Positions 26,056-36,770 of a stretch of DNA of 64,000 nucleotides are shown piece by piece. Within the stretch, counting starts at the first letter, position 1, and every line of letters starts with the position of its first letter. Location: the NCBI GenBank assembly GCA_022486815.1, contig JAKVJW010000010.1, positions 29,473-93,472 on the forward strand, written 5' to 3'. The DNA is from Prevotella sp. GTDB taxonomy: Bacteria > Bacteroidota > Bacteroidia > Bacteroidales > Bacteroidaceae. The notes under the pieces were generated by a model that did no database searches, was not told where the DNA came from, and saw nothing but the letters and a program-made list of their open reading frames with translations. A program made the position numbers and the translations under genes.

Positions 26056-27393
26056 TCAATAGGCAGAAAGGCCTGCATGGCGAGTATGACCAGAACTCAG
26101 GAGTCCATCATAGTGCCGCATCAACAGATAACTTTCAATCTGTTGCAGAGTATCGATAACAACACCTACAAGAATCAAAAGAGAAGTTCCTCCAAAGAAT
26201 TGAGAGAAAGACTGTTGAACATTAAGTAAGCCTGCCAAAGCCGGCATAATAGCGATAAAAGCTATAAACAAGGAACCAGGAAAAGTAATACGAGACATGA
26301 CTGTGTCAATATACTCTGCAGTATCCTTACCAGGTTTAACGCCAGGTATAAATCCATTATTACGCTTCAAGTCATCAGCCATCTGAGTAGGATTCAACGT
26401 AATTGCTGTATAGAAATAGGTAAATGCAATAACCAAAATCACATAAACGATATTATAAAGCAAACTACGTGTATTCATCAAGTCCTGAACCCACCAAGAC
26501 GAATTTGCCGTATTGTAACGGACTATTGCCAAAGGAATGAACATCAGAGCCTGAGCAAAGATAATCGGCATCACATTGGCTGCAAATAACTTCAAGGGAA
26601 TGTACTGACGTGCTCCACCATATTGCTTATTACCCACCACACGACGAGCATATTGCACCGGAACCTTACGAGTACCCTGTACAAGGATAATGGAGGCACA
26701 AACTACCGCATAGAGGATAACTATCTCAACGATAAACATAATCAGTCCACCTCCTGTAATAGCCTGCAAACGAGAAGTGACCTCCTGAATGAAAGATTGA
26801 GGCAACCGAGCTATGATACCAATCATAATAATCAACGAAATACCATTGCCAACACCTTTATCTGTAATACGCTCACCCAACCAAAGGACAAACATACTTC
26901 CAGCAGCTAGAATAATCGTTGCAGGTATCATAAAGACTGTCCAACTGACACCAGTAGCCAAAGCTTGAGAAGCCTGCATCTTAAGATTAATCAAATAAGA
27001 TGGTGCCTGGAAAAGCAAAATAGCTATAGTAAGCCATCTTGTATACCAGTCTATTTTCTTACGGCCACTCTCACCTTCACGCTGCATTTTCTGAAAATAA
27101 GGAACAGCAACAGCAAGAAGCTGCATAACGATTGAGGCAGAGATATAGGGCATAATCCCCAAAGCGAAGATAGACGCATTAGAGAAAGCACCTCCAGAGA
27201 ACATGTCAAGCAATGACATCAGTCCTCCAGCGGTTTGCGACTGTAAATGTGCCAACTGACCAGGATCAATACCAGGAAGTACGACAAATGATCCAAAACG
27301 GTATATAGCCACAAATAGAAGGGTGATGAGGAGCCGCTGACGCAGATCCTCAACCTTCCAACAGTTTTTTAGTGTCTCAATTAACTTTTTCAT
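26056..27393 (-). CDS. secY: Protein translocase subunit SecY
   Basis: 445 residues, ten predicted membrane helices. Conserved parts include the plug/loop region (PGIDPGQLAHLQSQTAGGLMSLLDMFSGGAF) and the cytoplasmic loop with R-R in KVPVQYARRVVGNKQYGG. It forms the channel with SecE (encoded at 52224) and SecG. Starts 5 bases after rplO stops. Confidence 0.97.
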   Translation of the reverse strand: MKKLIETLKNCWKVEDLRQRLLITLLFVAIYRFGSFVVLPGIDPGQLAHLQSQTAGGLMSLLDMFSGGAFSNASIFALGIMPYISASIVMQLLAVAVPYFQKMQREGESGRKKIDWYTRWLTIAILLFQAPSYLINLKMQASQALATGVSWTVFMIPATIILAAGSMFVLWLGERITDKGVGNGISLIIMIGIIARLPQSFIQEVTSRLQAITGGGLIMFIVEIVILYAVVCASIILVQGTRKVPVQYARRVVGNKQYGGARQYIPLKLFAANVMPIIFAQALMFIPLAIVRYNTANSSWWVQDLMNTRSLLYNIVYVILVIAFTYFYTAITLNPTQMADDLKRNNGFIPGVKPGKDTAEYIDTVMSRITFPGSLFIAFIAIMPALAGLLNVQQSFSQFFGGTSLLILVGVVIDTLQQIESYLLMRHYDGLLSSGHTRHAGLSAY

Positions 27394-27397
27394 TCAC

Positions 27398-27847
27398 TTA
27401 GATTATTGTTGCCTTACCACCTAACGTTGTTATAGCCTGTTCTGCAGACTTAGAAAAAGCATTAGCCTCTACTTCGACCTTTGCTTTTAATTCGCCGTTA
27501 CCAAGAACTTTAACGAGTTTGTTTCCAGTAAAAAACCCTTCTTCTTTCATTTCCTTCAAGCCAATCTTAGTGAGATTCTTCGTTTCAACAAGCTTTTGAA
27601 GAGAAGAAAGATTAACAGCGAGATACTCTTTATGGTTAATATTTTTAAAACCAGCTTTAGGTATACGACGCTGTAATGGCATCTGACCACCTTCAAATCC
27701 AATCTTTCTTTTATAACCAGAACGCGCCTTAGCACCCTTAGATCCACGAGTGGAAGTACCACCAAGTCCAGACCCCGTACCACGACCGATACGGCGACGA
27801 GAATGTGTAGAACCAGCTGCAGGTTTTAAATTATTTAATTTAATCAT
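27398..27847 (-). CDS. rplO: Ribosomal protein uL15
   Basis: 149 residues. Very basic Gly-rich N-terminus (RRRIGRGTGSGLGGTS, KARSGYKRKIGFEGGQMPL) that reaches into 23S rRNA, then a globular domain. Assembly protein of the 50S subunit. Followed by secY. Confidence 0.97.
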   Translation of the reverse strand: MIKLNNLKPAAGSTHSRRRIGRGTGSGLGGTSTRGSKGAKARSGYKRKIGFEGGQMPLQRRIPKAGFKNINHKEYLAVNLSSLQKLVETKNLTKIGLKEMKEEGFFTGNKLVKVLGNGELKAKVEVEANAFSKSAEQAITTLGGKATII

Positions 27848-27869
27848 TGCATCAAATTTTAAGAATTCG

Positions 27870-28046
27870 TTATTTTATAATCTCGATCAATTGATGAACC
27901 TTACGGATCATACCACGACTGCTAGGATTGTCTTGAACCTCAGCAACCTGCCCGATCTTATGGAGACCAAGATAGATAAGGGTATTCTTCTGATCAATAG
28001 GAGCACCTACTCTACTTTTGATCTGTTTGATTTTAATAGTTGCCAT
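27870..28046 (-). CDS. rpmD: Ribosomal protein uL30
   Basis: 58 residues: MATIKIKQIKSRVGAPIDQK..., with the L30 pattern LGLHKIGQVAEVQDNPSSRGMIRKVHQLI. Preceded by a strong GGGAGG at 12 bases from the ATG. Lies between rpsE and rplO; short, so easily missed by length-based searches. Confidence 0.97.
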   Translation of the reverse strand: MATIKIKQIKSRVGAPIDQKNTLIYLGLHKIGQVAEVQDNPSSRGMIRKVHQLIEIIK

Positions 28047-28064
28047 TATATAAATCCTCCCAAA

Positions 28065-28577
28065 TTAACCATTAAACACTTTACTCATACTGATTCCACG
28101 TTCACCTGCAATCTGATAAGGATCACGCATCTTGGAAAGAGCGAGGATAGTAGCTTTAACCAGATTATGTGCATTGGAAGACCCTTTGGACTTTGCAATG
28201 ATATCACTGATACCAGCACTTTCCAAAACAGCTCGCATAGCACCTCCAGCCTTCAATCCTGTACCAGCAGCAGCCGGTTTCAAAAGGACTTGAGCCCCTT
28301 CGTAAGAAACCTCCATCTCATGAGGAATAGTACCTTTAAGAACTGGTACCTTCATCAAGCTTTTCTTAGCAGCCTCTGTTCCTTTAGCGATAGCAGAAGT
28401 TACTTCACCTGCTTTACCAAGGCCATAACCTACAACACCTTTGCCATCACCTACAACGACGATAGCAGCGAATGTAAAGGTACGACCACCCTTGGTAACT
28501 TTAGTTACACGGTTAATAGCAACCAGACGGTCTTTCAATTCAACGTCACTATTTGCTTTTACTCTATTCATTGCCAT
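28065..28577 (-). CDS. rpsE: Ribosomal protein uS5
   Basis: 170 residues. N-terminal double-stranded-RNA-binding fold ([43 protein letters not shown]), then the C-terminal S5 fold. Helps decoding accuracy and mRNA helicase activity of the 30S entry tunnel. Confidence 0.97.
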   Translation of the reverse strand: MAMNRVKANSDVELKDRLVAINRVTKVTKGGRTFTFAAIVVVGDGKGVVGYGLGKAGEVTSAIAKGTEAAKKSLMKVPVLKGTIPHEMEVSYEGAQVLLKPAAAGTGLKAGGAMRAVLESAGISDIIAKSKGSSNAHNLVKATILALSKMRDPYQIAGERGISMSKVFNG

Positions 28578-28583
28578 AATCGA

Positions 28584-28928
28584 TTAAAATTTAAGGCCAC
28601 CTTCACGAGCTGCGTCAGCAAGTGCCTGAACACGGCCATGATAGAGATAACCATTACGGTCAAAAACTATAGATTCCACTCCAGCTGTCTTTGCCTTTTC
28701 GGCTATAAGAGTTCCAACCTTTTTAGCTTGTTCTATTTTAGGTAGTTTTTCCATGCCTAAAGAAGAAGCACAAGCAACAGTATTACCTGTCAAATCATTG
28801 ATCAACTGAGCATAAATCTGTTTATTTGAACGAAACACGCTAAGGCGTGGACGCTCACTAGTTCCCTTAACATACTTACGGATGCGGAACTTTATTTTAA
28901 TTCGTCTTTCAACTTTCTTTGTTGTCAT
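28584..28928 (-). CDS. rplR: Ribosomal protein uL18
   Basis: 114 residues, binds 5S rRNA. Typical [20 protein letters not shown] and C-terminal [24 protein letters not shown]. The gene stops 6 bases before rpsE starts. Confidence 0.97.
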   Translation of the reverse strand: MTTKKVERRIKIKFRIRKYVKGTSERPRLSVFRSNKQIYAQLINDLTGNTVACASSLGMEKLPKIEQAKKVGTLIAEKAKTAGVESIVFDRNGYLYHGRVQALADAAREGGLKF

Positions 28929-28946
28929 TGTCGTAAAAAATTAAAA

Positions 28947-29519
28947 TTACTTAGCAGCAGCAGTCTTTCCAGACTTTCTGCGGATGACCTCACCCTTAAA
29001 GAGAATACCTTTTCCTTTATAAGGTTCAGGCATACGGAAAGAACGAATTTTTGCGCAGATGAGTCCTAGCAATGCTTTATCACAAGACTCTAATGTTATA
29101 GTCGGGTTCTGATTTCTTTCAGCCTTAGTTTCAACCTTAACTTCATGAGGAAGTTGCATATAAATGGGGTGAGTATAACCCAAGGTGAGTTCTATGATAT
29201 TACCTTGGTTGGTTACACGATAACCGACACCAACGAGCTCCATAGTCTTAGAATAACCTTTGCTTACTCCAATAACCATATTATTTATCAAAGAACGATA
29301 GAGGCCATGAAAAGCTTGTTTCTGTTTCTCATCTACAGGACTCTTCTCATCGACTGCTAGAGTTATAACATTCTCAGCAACCTTTACCTTAATAGAAGCA
29401 TCTACCTTCTGAGAAAGTTCACCTTTAGGACCCTTCACCGACATAACGCCAGTTTTCTTATCAAAGTCTACAGTTACACCTGCCGGTACATTAACTGGTA
29501 ATTTTCCTATTCTTGACAT
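28947..29519 (-). CDS. rplF: Ribosomal protein uL6
   Basis: 190 residues, two similar L6 folds and the PEPYKGKGI segment near the end. It has a Shine-Dalgarno-like GGAGG 10 bases before the ATG, unusual for this phylum. Lies between rpsH and rplR. Confidence 0.97.
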   Translation of the reverse strand: MSRIGKLPVNVPAGVTVDFDKKTGVMSVKGPKGELSQKVDASIKVKVAENVITLAVDEKSPVDEKQKQAFHGLYRSLINNMVIGVSKGYSKTMELVGVGYRVTNQGNIIELTLGYTHPIYMQLPHEVKVETKAERNQNPTITLESCDKALLGLICAKIRSFRMPEPYKGKGILFKGEVIRRKSGKTAAAK

Positions 29520-29533
29520 TTCAAATCCTCCAA

Positions 29534-29929
29534 TTAATATATGAAACAGAGAACCTCACCACCAATCTTTTGTTCAGCGGCTTCTTTGTTCGTCATTACA
29601 CCTTTAGACGTAGATAAAATTGCAATACCCAGTCCGTTAATTACTCTCGGCATATCTCTGTAACCCGTATATTGACGAAGACCAGGAGTTGAAATACGCT
29701 TCAAACTTCTGATAGCATTTTGCTTTGTCTTAGGATCATACTTCAATGCGACCTTGATTGTACCTTGAGGACCATCCTCAATAAACTTGTAGTTCAGAAT
29801 GTATCCCTTCTCGAAGAGAATCTTTGTGATCTGCTTCTTCAAGTTAGACGCAGGAACATCTACAACACGGTGATGAGCCATGATTGCATTTCTGAGTCTA
29901 GTCAGATAATCTGCTATAGGATCTGTCAT
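29534..29929 (-). CDS. rpsH: Ribosomal protein uS8
   Basis: 131 residues (MTDPIADYLTRLRNA start; KGVMTNKEAAEQKIGGEVLCFIY end). Binds the central domain of 16S rRNA; in E. coli it regulates the spc operon by binding the L5 mRNA. Confidence 0.97.
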   Translation of the reverse strand: MTDPIADYLTRLRNAIMAHHRVVDVPASNLKKQITKILFEKGYILNYKFIEDGPQGTIKVALKYDPKTKQNAIRSLKRISTPGLRQYTGYRDMPRVINGLGIAILSTSKGVMTNKEAAEQKIGGEVLCFIY

Positions 29930-29998
29930 AAAAAAAATATTAATTAATCGGGACTTCCCGACAATATTAAAAAATGTGATTTATCTAAATTGATAAAA

Positions 29999-30301
29999 TT
30001 ACCAACTAGCCTTTTTAACTCCGGGGATCAAGCCCTTAGAAGCCATCTCACGAAACTGAATACGTGAAAGGCCAAACTGCCGGATATATCCACGTGAACG
30101 ACCAGTGATCTTGCAACGGTTATGTAACCGAATGGGACATGCATTCTTAGGAATGGCCTGCAATTTACGAGCTGCATCATAAGCTTCTGCAGGATCCGTG
30201 GCTGTAGCTATAGTTTTTTTCAGCGCAGCACGCTTCTTAGCATAACGCGCAACAAGCTTTGCACGCTTCACTTCACGAGCTTTCATTGATTCTTTTGCCA
30301 T
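29999..30301 (-). CDS. rpsN: Ribosomal protein uS14, zinc-free form
   Basis: 100 residues, the longer form. The [20 protein letters not shown] segment keeps two cysteines but not the CxxC pairs of the 61-residue zinc form, so no zinc is expected. Located in the head of the 30S. Between rplE and rpsH. Confidence 0.96.
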   Translation of the reverse strand: MAKESMKAREVKRAKLVARYAKKRAALKKTIATATDPAEAYDAARKLQAIPKNACPIRLHNRCKITGRSRGYIRQFGLSRIQFREMASKGLIPGVKKASW

Positions 30302-30307
30302 ATCTCT

Positions 30308-30862
30308 TTAATCTTTTTTAGCATTCTTAAATGGAAAACCGAAGCCTTTGAGCAAAGCATAACCTTCCTCATCTGTAGTAGCAGAAGTTACGAAAGTAAT
30401 ATTCATGCCTTGTACACGATCTACCTTATCGATATTAATTTCAGGGAAGATGATCTGCTCAGAAATGCCGAGAGTATAGTTGCCATGACCATCAAGTTTG
30501 GACTCAATGCCCTTAAAGTCACGAATACGAGGAAGAGCAACACGAATAAGTCTCTCCAGGAATTCATACATCCGCTCACGACGCAAAGTAACCATCACAC
30601 CAATAGGCATATGCTTACGGAGTTTGAAATTGGCAATATCCTTTTTAGAATAAGTAGCAACAGCTTTCTGACCTGTAACAGAAGACAATTCAGTGATAGC
30701 AACATCGATGATTTTCTTATCCTGTGTAGCGTCACCAAGTCCTTCATTAATTACAATCTTTTTCAAGACTGGAACCTGCATCGTAGAAGAATAATTAAAC
30801 TGCTTCGTAAGAGCTGGTACAATAGTATCTTTATATACTTGTTTTAACCGTGCTGTATTCAT
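30308..30862 (-). CDS. rplE: Ribosomal protein uL5
   Basis: 184 residues with conserved LITGQKAVxTxSKKxIANFKLR-like segment ([22 protein letters not shown]) and [24 protein letters not shown]. 5S-rRNA-binding. Its ATG shares one base with the rplX stop (TAATG), so translation is coupled. Confidence 0.97.
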   Translation of the reverse strand: MNTARLKQVYKDTIVPALTKQFNYSSTMQVPVLKKIVINEGLGDATQDKKIIDVAITELSSVTGQKAVATYSKKDIANFKLRKHMPIGVMVTLRRERMYEFLERLIRVALPRIRDFKGIESKLDGHGNYTLGISEQIIFPEINIDKVDRVQGMNITFVTSATTDEEGYALLKGFGFPFKNAKKD

Positions 30863-31179
30863 TACTTAATTTCCTCCCCTGACTTTTTAGCGATGCGAAC
30901 AACTTTCTTTCCTTCACGCTTAATAGCGATGCGGGTAGCTTTACCGCTCTTCGGATCAATCAGACTTAAATTAGAAATATGAATTGAAGCCTCCTGCTTA
31001 ACTATACCTCCCTGAGGATTCTTTGCTGAAGGCTTAGTGCTCTTGGTAACCATGTTTATTCCTTCTACAATAGCACGATTTTCTTTTACCAACACGTTGA
31101 GCACCTTACCGGACTTGCCCCTGTCTCTTCCTGCAAGCACAAGTACGGTATCGTCTTTTTTAATATGTAATTTACCCAT
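30862..31179 (-). CDS. rplX: Ribosomal protein uL24
   Basis: 105 residues. KOW motif near the start ([21 protein letters not shown]) and [23 protein letters not shown]. An early 50S assembly factor near the exit tunnel. Overlaps rplE by one base. Confidence 0.97.
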   Translation of the reverse strand: MGKLHIKKDDTVLVLAGRDRGKSGKVLNVLVKENRAIVEGINMVTKSTKPSAKNPQGGIVKQEASIHISNLSLIDPKSGKATRIAIKREGKKVVRIAKKSGEEIK

Positions 31180-31200
31180 TACTTTCTTAAATTTTAAACA

Positions 31201-31566
31201 TTAAAGAACCTCTGGTGCTAAGGAAACGACCTTCATGTTAACAGTACGCAGTTCACGAGCAACAGGGCCGAAAATACGGCTTCCACGGAGCTCACCAGCA
31301 CTATTCAACAAGACACAAGCATTGTCGTCAAAACGGATATAAGAACCATCCTTACGGCGGATCTCCTTCCTGGTACGAACAATCAAGGCCTTCGATACTG
31401 CACCTTTCTTCAAATCACTTGATGGGATGACATTCTGGACAGCGACAACGATGACATCACCAACACTTGCATAGCGGCGTCCCGTTCCCCCAAGCACACG
31501 AATGCACTTAGCCATACGAGCACCGCTATTATCACATACTGTAAGTTTTGATTCAGTTTGTATCAT
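31201..31566 (-). CDS. rplN: Ribosomal protein uL14
   Basis: 121 residues, start [16 protein letters not shown], with the [22 protein letters not shown] region. It forms a bridge to 16S rRNA. Two bases separate it from rpsQ. Confidence 0.97.
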   Translation of the reverse strand: MIQTESKLTVCDNSGARMAKCIRVLGGTGRRYASVGDVIVVAVQNVIPSSDLKKGAVSKALIVRTRKEIRRKDGSYIRFDDNACVLLNSAGELRGSRIFGPVARELRTVNMKVVSLAPEVL

Positions 31567-31568
31567 AA

Positions 31569-31826
31569 TTACTTAGCCTTTTCTACGATTCTTACTAATC
31601 TCCATCTCTTTGTTTTAGACAGAGGACGAGTTTCCATAATCAGCACAGTGTCTCCCACATTGGCTTCGTTCTTCTCATCATGAACGTAATATTTCTTGGT
31701 ATGCTGGACGAACTTACCATAAATAGGGTGTTTTTCCTTAAATTTAGAAGCAATAACAATGGTCTTATCCATTTTATCGCTGACAACAACACCCTGTCTT
31801 ACCTTTCTTAAATTTCTTGTTTCCAT
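31569..31826 (-). CDS. rpsQ: Ribosomal protein uS17
   Basis: 85 residues from [12 protein letters not shown]; an ATG three codons upstream (31835) is also in frame. OB-fold with the [20 protein letters not shown] segment and the [22 protein letters not shown] end. The shorter start matches the family N-terminus better. Confidence 0.95.
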   Translation of the reverse strand: METRNLRKVRQGVVVSDKMDKTIVIASKFKEKHPIYGKFVQHTKKYYVHDEKNEANVGDTVLIMETRPLSKTKRWRLVRIVEKAK

Positions 31827-31837
31827 CTGAACCATTA

Positions 31838-32032
31838 TTATTTATTAAGTTCTCTTTGACGGAGTTCCGTCTTCATACGTGCAATATCACGACGTGCTGC
31901 CTTAATCTGTGACGGATTCTCTAACGGAGTAATCTTATGGTTCAGCATCATCTGGTTAAGATTAGCCTTTGATGCTTTTAACTTTTCGACCAAATCCTTG
32001 ATCTCAAGTCCTTTTACTTCTTTCATCTTCAT
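31838..32032 (-). CDS. rpmC: Ribosomal protein uL29
   Basis: 64 residues, two long helices ([42 protein letters not shown]). Lies at the tunnel exit, near the trigger factor site. Three bases from rplP. Confidence 0.97.
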   Translation of the reverse strand: MKMKEVKGLEIKDLVEKLKASKANLNQMMLNHKITPLENPSQIKAARRDIARMKTELRQRELNK

Positions 32033-32035
32033 AGC

Positions 32036-32464
32036 TTAAGCATTTTTATCGTAATCACGTCTAACAACGAACTTTGTTTTAACTGGCAGTTTCTGAGCGG
32101 CAAGACGAAGAGCTTCTTTTGCATCTTTAAGACTTACGCCTTCAACTTCAAACAAGATACGTCCTGGAGTGACAGGAGCTACCCAACCTACAGGATCACC
32201 TTTTCCTTTACCCATACGCACATCAGCAGGTTTACGAGTAATCGGATGGTCTGGGAAAATGCGAATCCAAACTTGGCCCTCGCGATTCATATAGCGGTTA
32301 ACTGCTACACGAGCGGCTTCTATCTGGCGGCTATCAAGCCATTTGGATTCAAGAGTCTTGATACCAAATGAGCCGAAAGCCAATTCTGTTCCTCTATGAG
32401 CGTCGCCTTTATTACCACGCCCATCTTGAGGTCTTCTATATTTTACTCTTTTTGGCTGTAACAT
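32036..32464 (-). CDS. rplP: Ribosomal protein uL16
   Basis: 142 residues; [16 protein letters not shown] start, [21 protein letters not shown] core loop. Helps shape the A-site tRNA pocket; a late assembly protein. Between rpsC and rpmC. Confidence 0.97.
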   Translation of the reverse strand: MLQPKRVKYRRPQDGRGNKGDAHRGTELAFGSFGIKTLESKWLDSRQIEAARVAVNRYMNREGQVWIRIFPDHPITRKPADVRMGKGKGDPVGWVAPVTPGRILFEVEGVSLKDAKEALRLAAQKLPVKTKFVVRRDYDKNA

Positions 32465-32479
32465 AATAGATTCTTAACT

Positions 32480-33211
32480 TTAACGGTTATTGTTTCTCTT
32501 GCGATTACCGCGTCCAGAACGTCTCTCACCGTTACCACGATTTGAGTTTTTATTGTCCTGTTGGAAATTCGGAGTAAGGTCAACTTTACCGTAGATCATG
32601 CCTCTGCATATCCACACCTTTACTCCAATAGTACCTACCTTGGTAATTGCCTTTGTTGAGCAATAATCAATGTCAGCACGTAATGTATGTAACGGGGTAC
32701 GTCCTTCCTTAAACATTTCCTTACGAGCCATTTCAGCTCCATTCAGACGACCCGAAACTTGAATTTTAATTCCCTCAGCACCGGCACGCATTGTATTAGC
32801 TATAGCCATCTTAACCGCACGACGATAAGCAATTTTGCCTTCAAGTTGACGTGCGATATTATCTGCTACAATATTTGCATCCAGTTCTGGTCTTTTCACC
32901 TCGAAGATATTGATTTGAATCTCTTCTTTAAAGATATTCTTCAATTCTTCTCTCAGTTTATCAACATCCTGACCACCTTTACCAATGACAATACCCGGAC
33001 GAGCAGTGCAAATAGTAATGGTAACGAGTTTTAAGGTACGCTCGATGATAATACGAGAAACGCTTGCCCTTGCCAGACGCTCGTTGATATAATTTCGGAT
33101 CTTACCATCCTCTACGAGGTTGTCACCGAAAGACTTACCACCAAACCAATTAGAATCCCAACCACGGATTACACCTAAACGGTTACTTATTGGATTAACT
33201 TTCTGTCCCAT
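32480..33211 (-). CDS. rpsC: Ribosomal protein uS3
   Basis: 243 residues. The KH type-2 domain has the GxxG loop in [16 protein letters not shown]. The C-terminal 30 residues are an Asn/Arg/Gly-rich tail ([21 protein letters not shown]) not found in the E. coli protein. Part of the mRNA entry helicase. Confidence 0.97.
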   Translation of the reverse strand: MGQKVNPISNRLGVIRGWDSNWFGGKSFGDNLVEDGKIRNYINERLARASVSRIIIERTLKLVTITICTARPGIVIGKGGQDVDKLREELKNIFKEEIQINIFEVKRPELDANIVADNIARQLEGKIAYRRAVKMAIANTMRAGAEGIKIQVSGRLNGAEMARKEMFKEGRTPLHTLRADIDYCSTKAITKVGTIGVKVWICRGMIYGKVDLTPNFQQDNKNSNRGNGERRSGRGNRKRNNNR

Positions 33212-33216
33212 TCTAT

Positions 33217-33624
33217 TTACTTATTTTCGTCATTAGTTTTTGCATCAACAAAAAGCGTAACGTGATTAGAACGCTTACGGATTCTGAAGCCGCGCCCTTG
33301 TGGAGCTGGTCTCATACGTTTCATTGTGACACCTGGGTCAACAAAGACTCTACTGATATAGAGTTCACCCTCTTCAGCCTTACGGTCATTTTTCTGTTCC
33401 CAATTGGCAATAGCAGAACGCAGAAGTTTCTCAACATCTGCAGCAGCATGCTTTTTCGAGAACTTAAGTACTCCAAGAGCCTTATTCACTTCCATTCCAC
33501 GAACCATGTCTACGACATAACGCATTTTACGTGGTGAAGAAGGAACTCCCTTGAGCTTGGCAAAGTACTGATTTTTGCGAGCATCTTTTATCTTTTCAGC
33601 CGCAATATGTTTTCTTGCTCCCAT
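33217..33624 (-). CDS. rplV: Ribosomal protein uL22
   Basis: 135 residues; lines the exit tunnel. The loop that macrolide-resistance changes affect is present as [17 protein letters not shown], with no obvious insertion or deletion. Precedes rpsC by 5 bases. Confidence 0.97.
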   Translation of the reverse strand: MGARKHIAAEKIKDARKNQYFAKLKGVPSSPRKMRYVVDMVRGMEVNKALGVLKFSKKHAAADVEKLLRSAIANWEQKNDRKAEEGELYISRVFVDPGVTMKRMRPAPQGRGFRIRKRSNHVTLFVDAKTNDENK

Positions 33625-33661
33625 TATTATTTCTTCATTTAAATGGTTTTACCCCGCTTAC

Positions 33662-33931
33662 TTAATTCTTATTATTACCACTATGGCCACCAAAGCGGCG
33701 GGTAAGAGAGAACTCACCAAGTCTATGACCTACCATATTTTCGGTAATGTAAACAGGGATAAATTTATTTCCGTTATGAACTGCAATGGTATGTCCCACA
33801 AAATCGGGAGATATCATACAAGCCCTAGCCCATGTCTTGACAACACTCTTCTTGCCATTTTTGTTCATCTCTAGAATTTTCTTCTCGAGAGAAACATTGA
33901 TATATGGACCTTTCTTAAGTGAACGACTCAT
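33662..33931 (-). CDS. rpsS: Ribosomal protein uS19
   Basis: 89 residues; [18 protein letters not shown] start and [17 protein letters not shown] end. Head of the 30S, near S13. Confidence 0.97.
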   Translation of the reverse strand: MSRSLKKGPYINVSLEKKILEMNKNGKKSVVKTWARACMISPDFVGHTIAVHNGNKFIPVYITENMVGHRLGEFSLTRRFGGHSGNNKN

Positions 33932-33941
33932 AATTTACTCT

Positions 33942-34769
33942 TTATTTTTTATTAGCTCTTTCGATAATATACTTGTTAGAAAGCTTCTTTGGTGCACGCG
34001 TCTTAAGACCCTTTGCACACAAGCCCTTACGAGAACGTGGAAGACCACCGGACTGACGACCTTCACCACCACCCATCGGGTGATCAACTGGGTTCATCAC
34101 GACACCGCGGTTATGAGGACGACGTCCCAACCAGCGGGAACGACCAGCTTTACCTGACTGTTCAAGAGCATGATCAGAATTCCCCACACTACCAATCGTA
34201 GCTTTACAAGCACTCAGAATCTGGCGAGTTTCACCAGAAGGGAGCTTAATAACACAATAACTACCTTCACGAGAAGTTAACTGAGCAAAATTACCAGCCG
34301 AACGGACCAGACGTGCACCTTCACCCGGACGTAACTCAATGTTGTGAATTACGGTACCTACAGGAATGTTTTCCAATGGAAGAGCATTTCCTATTTCAGG
34401 AGCTGCTGAAGCACCAGAAAGCAACTTAGCGCCAACTTGCAATCCATTAGGAGCAATAATGTAACGTTTTTCACCATCTGCATAAAATAGCAAAGCGATA
34501 CGAGCCGAACGGTTCGGGTCATACTCAATGCTCTTTACTACAGCTGGAACACCATCCTTCTCTCGCTTAAAGTCAATCAAACGTAATTTACGTTTATGGC
34601 CACCACCTATGTAACGGACAGTCATCTTACCAGTGTTGTTTCGACCACCAGAAGAACGCTTACCATACACGAGAGATTTCTCTGGCACGGATGCAGTAAT
34701 CTCCTCGAACGTGCCAATAATCTTGTGTCTTTGTCCCGGAGTAACCGGTTTAAATTTACGTACTGCCAT
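33942..34769 (-). CDS. rplB: Ribosomal protein uL2
   Basis: 275 residues. The conserved [17 protein letters not shown] with the key histidine lies near residue 220-235. Needed for subunit joining and peptidyl transfer. Between rplW and rpsS. Confidence 0.98.
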   Translation of the reverse strand: MAVRKFKPVTPGQRHKIIGTFEEITASVPEKSLVYGKRSSGGRNNTGKMTVRYIGGGHKRKLRLIDFKREKDGVPAVVKSIEYDPNRSARIALLFYADGEKRYIIAPNGLQVGAKLLSGASAAPEIGNALPLENIPVGTVIHNIELRPGEGARLVRSAGNFAQLTSREGSYCVIKLPSGETRQILSACKATIGSVGNSDHALEQSGKAGRSRWLGRRPHNRGVVMNPVDHPMGGGEGRQSGGLPRSRKGLCAKGLKTRAPKKLSNKYIIERANKK

Positions 34770-34777
34770 TTTTTATT

Positions 34778-35071
34778 TTAAATATTGCTGTAAAAATCAA
34801 TTGTATCGCCCTCTTTCAAGGTTACGATAGCTTTCTTAAATGCATTTTTCTGGCCTTTTACCATCCCTGCTTTAGTATAGCGAGACTGGCGCTTGCCAGC
34901 ATAACGAATCGTATTTACATCTGTTACTGTCACTTTATACAGTTTCTCAACCTCATCCTTAATCTGGAGCTTATTGGCCTCAGGCTTTACAACGAAGCCA
35001 TAGCGGTTAGGCCGCTTGTCTGTCATCTTGGTCTGCTTCTCAGTAACCAAAGGTTTAATAATAAATGCCAT
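34778..35071 (-). CDS. rplW: Ribosomal protein uL23
   Basis: 97 residues; PLVTEKQTKM start and VNTIRYAGKRQSRYTKAGMVKGQKNAFKKAIVTL. Docking site for trigger factor and SRP at the tunnel exit. A Shine-Dalgarno-like AGGAG lies 10 bases before the ATG. Confidence 0.97.
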   Translation of the reverse strand: MAFIIKPLVTEKQTKMTDKRPNRYGFVVKPEANKLQIKDEVEKLYKVTVTDVNTIRYAGKRQSRYTKAGMVKGQKNAFKKAIVTLKEGDTIDFYSNI

Positions 35072-35085
35072 AGTTTATTCTCCTG

Positions 35086-35715
35086 TTATTTGATTAAGAG
35101 TTCGTTAAGTGAATTTAATGCACTTTCCGTCATTACAATAGAATCTGCATTCAACACCTTATAGGTATTGACTGACTTTGCCGTAATTACTTCGGCACAT
35201 TTCAGATTTCGAGCGGACAAATATACATTTTTATCTACTTCTGGCAAAACGAGAAGAAGCTTCTTACCATCAACTTTAAGATTTTTAGTAATATTTATAA
35301 AATCTTTAGTCTTAGGAGCATCGATCTTGAAATCTTCTACTACGATAATCTCATTATCTTTAGCTGCCTGAGACAAAGCTGATTTACGAGCAAGAATATT
35401 TGTTTTCTTGTTTAGCTTAAAGCCATAATCACGAGGTTTAGGTCCAAATACACGACCACCACCTACCAATACAGGAGAGTTGATATCACCGCGGCGAGCT
35501 CCACCGCCACCTTTCTGGCGTCCAAGTTTACGAGTAGAACCTCTATGTTCACTTCTTTCCTTAGATTTCGCGGTACCTTGGCGCTGATTAGCGAGGTACA
35601 GCTTTACAGCAAGCCAGAGAACGTGTTCGTTAGGCTCAATCCCAAAGATACTCTCATCGAGAGTTACCTTTTTACCGGTCTCCTGACCATTAATATTCAA
35701 AACACTAACTTCCAT
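35086..35715 (-). CDS. rplD: Ribosomal protein uL4
   Basis: 209 residues. The long tunnel loop is present ([29 protein letters not shown]). In E. coli L4 also represses its own operon. Overlaps rplC by one base (TAATG). Confidence 0.97.
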   Translation of the reverse strand: MEVSVLNINGQETGKKVTLDESIFGIEPNEHVLWLAVKLYLANQRQGTAKSKERSEHRGSTRKLGRQKGGGGARRGDINSPVLVGGGRVFGPKPRDYGFKLNKKTNILARKSALSQAAKDNEIIVVEDFKIDAPKTKDFINITKNLKVDGKKLLLVLPEVDKNVYLSARNLKCAEVITAKSVNTYKVLNADSIVMTESALNSLNELLIK

Positions 35716-36329
35716 TATTTCTCAATTAATACAGTTGAACCTATGCATCCAGCAAAAGAACCTTTTACTATGAGCAAGTTCTGTTCTGGAATTACCTTTA
35801 ATACTTGAAGGTTCTGGGTTGTCACCCGGTCTCCTCCCATTTGGCCACCCATACGCATACCCTTGAAAACTTCTGCAGGGTAAGAGCAGGCACCAATAGA
35901 ACCTGGTTTACGCAAGCGGTCATCCTGACCGTGAGTAGATTGGCCTACACCAGCGAAATTGTAACGTTTAACGACACCCTGAAAGCCTTTACCTTTAGAG
36001 GTACCGACTACATCAACAAACTTAGTATCATTAAAGATATCAACTGTAATAGTATCACCGAGGTTATGTTCCTCGTCGAACTTGAACTCGGCCAAGTGCT
36101 TTTTAGGTGTTGTGCCTGCTTTCTTAAAAGTTCCCAACAAGGCTTTAGAGCATCTTTTCTCTTTTGCCTCACTGAAACCCAATTGAACAGCTTCGTAACC
36201 ATCTTTTTCCACAGTTTTCACTTGAGTTACGACACAAGGACCAGCTTCGATAACAGTGCACGGAATATTCTTACCGTCGGCACTGAACACGGATGTCATT
36301 CCGATTTTTCTTCCAATTAATCCTGGCAT
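35715..36329 (-). CDS. rplC: Ribosomal protein uL3
   Basis: 204 residues; [12 protein letters not shown] start and [25 protein letters not shown], where the Gln that is methylated in E. coli L3 is kept. The loop reaches towards the peptidyl-transferase centre. Confidence 0.97.
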   Translation of the reverse strand: MPGLIGRKIGMTSVFSADGKNIPCTVIEAGPCVVTQVKTVEKDGYEAVQLGFSEAKEKRCSKALLGTFKKAGTTPKKHLAEFKFDEEHNLGDTITVDIFNDTKFVDVVGTSKGKGFQGVVKRYNFAGVGQSTHGQDDRLRKPGSIGACSYPAEVFKGMRMGGQMGGDRVTTQNLQVLKVIPEQNLLIVKGSFAGCIGSTVLIEK

Positions 36330-36376
36330 TTCAATAAAACTTTAAATCAATAAATTCTCTTGTTAGTTTCAACCGA

Positions 36377-36682
36377 TTAGACCTTAATTTCCACTTCCAC
36401 TCCACTGGGCAACTCAAGTTTCATCAAAGCATCAACCGTCTTAGCTGTTGAACTATAAATATCAATAAGACGTTTGAAATCTGACAGTTGGAACTGCTCA
36501 CGAGATTTTTTATTGACGAATGTAGAACGGTTAACCGTATAAATACGTTTGTGAGTTGGCAATGGAATAGGTCCACTGACAATAGCACCCGTAGCTTTAA
36601 CGGCCTTCACGATTTTTTCTGCTGACTTATCAACCAACTGATGGTCATAAGATTTCAGCTTAATTCTGATTTTCTGACTCAT
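36377..36682 (-). CDS. rpsJ: Ribosomal protein uS10
   Basis: 101 residues; [17 protein letters not shown] start and [26 protein letters not shown]. Also the NusE factor in transcription antitermination. First gene of the S10 block, 88 bases after fusA. Confidence 0.97.
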   Translation of the reverse strand: MSQKIRIKLKSYDHQLVDKSAEKIVKAVKATGAIVSGPIPLPTHKRIYTVNRSTFVNKKSREQFQLSDFKRLIDIYSSTAKTVDALMKLELPSGVEVEIKV

Positions 36683-36770
36683 TTTTATATTTGTTAAATA
36701 TTAAAGAAAGGGAAGAAGACATACTCTTAAGAGTCATTCGCTAAGTAGCAGTCTCCATCCCGTCAATGAT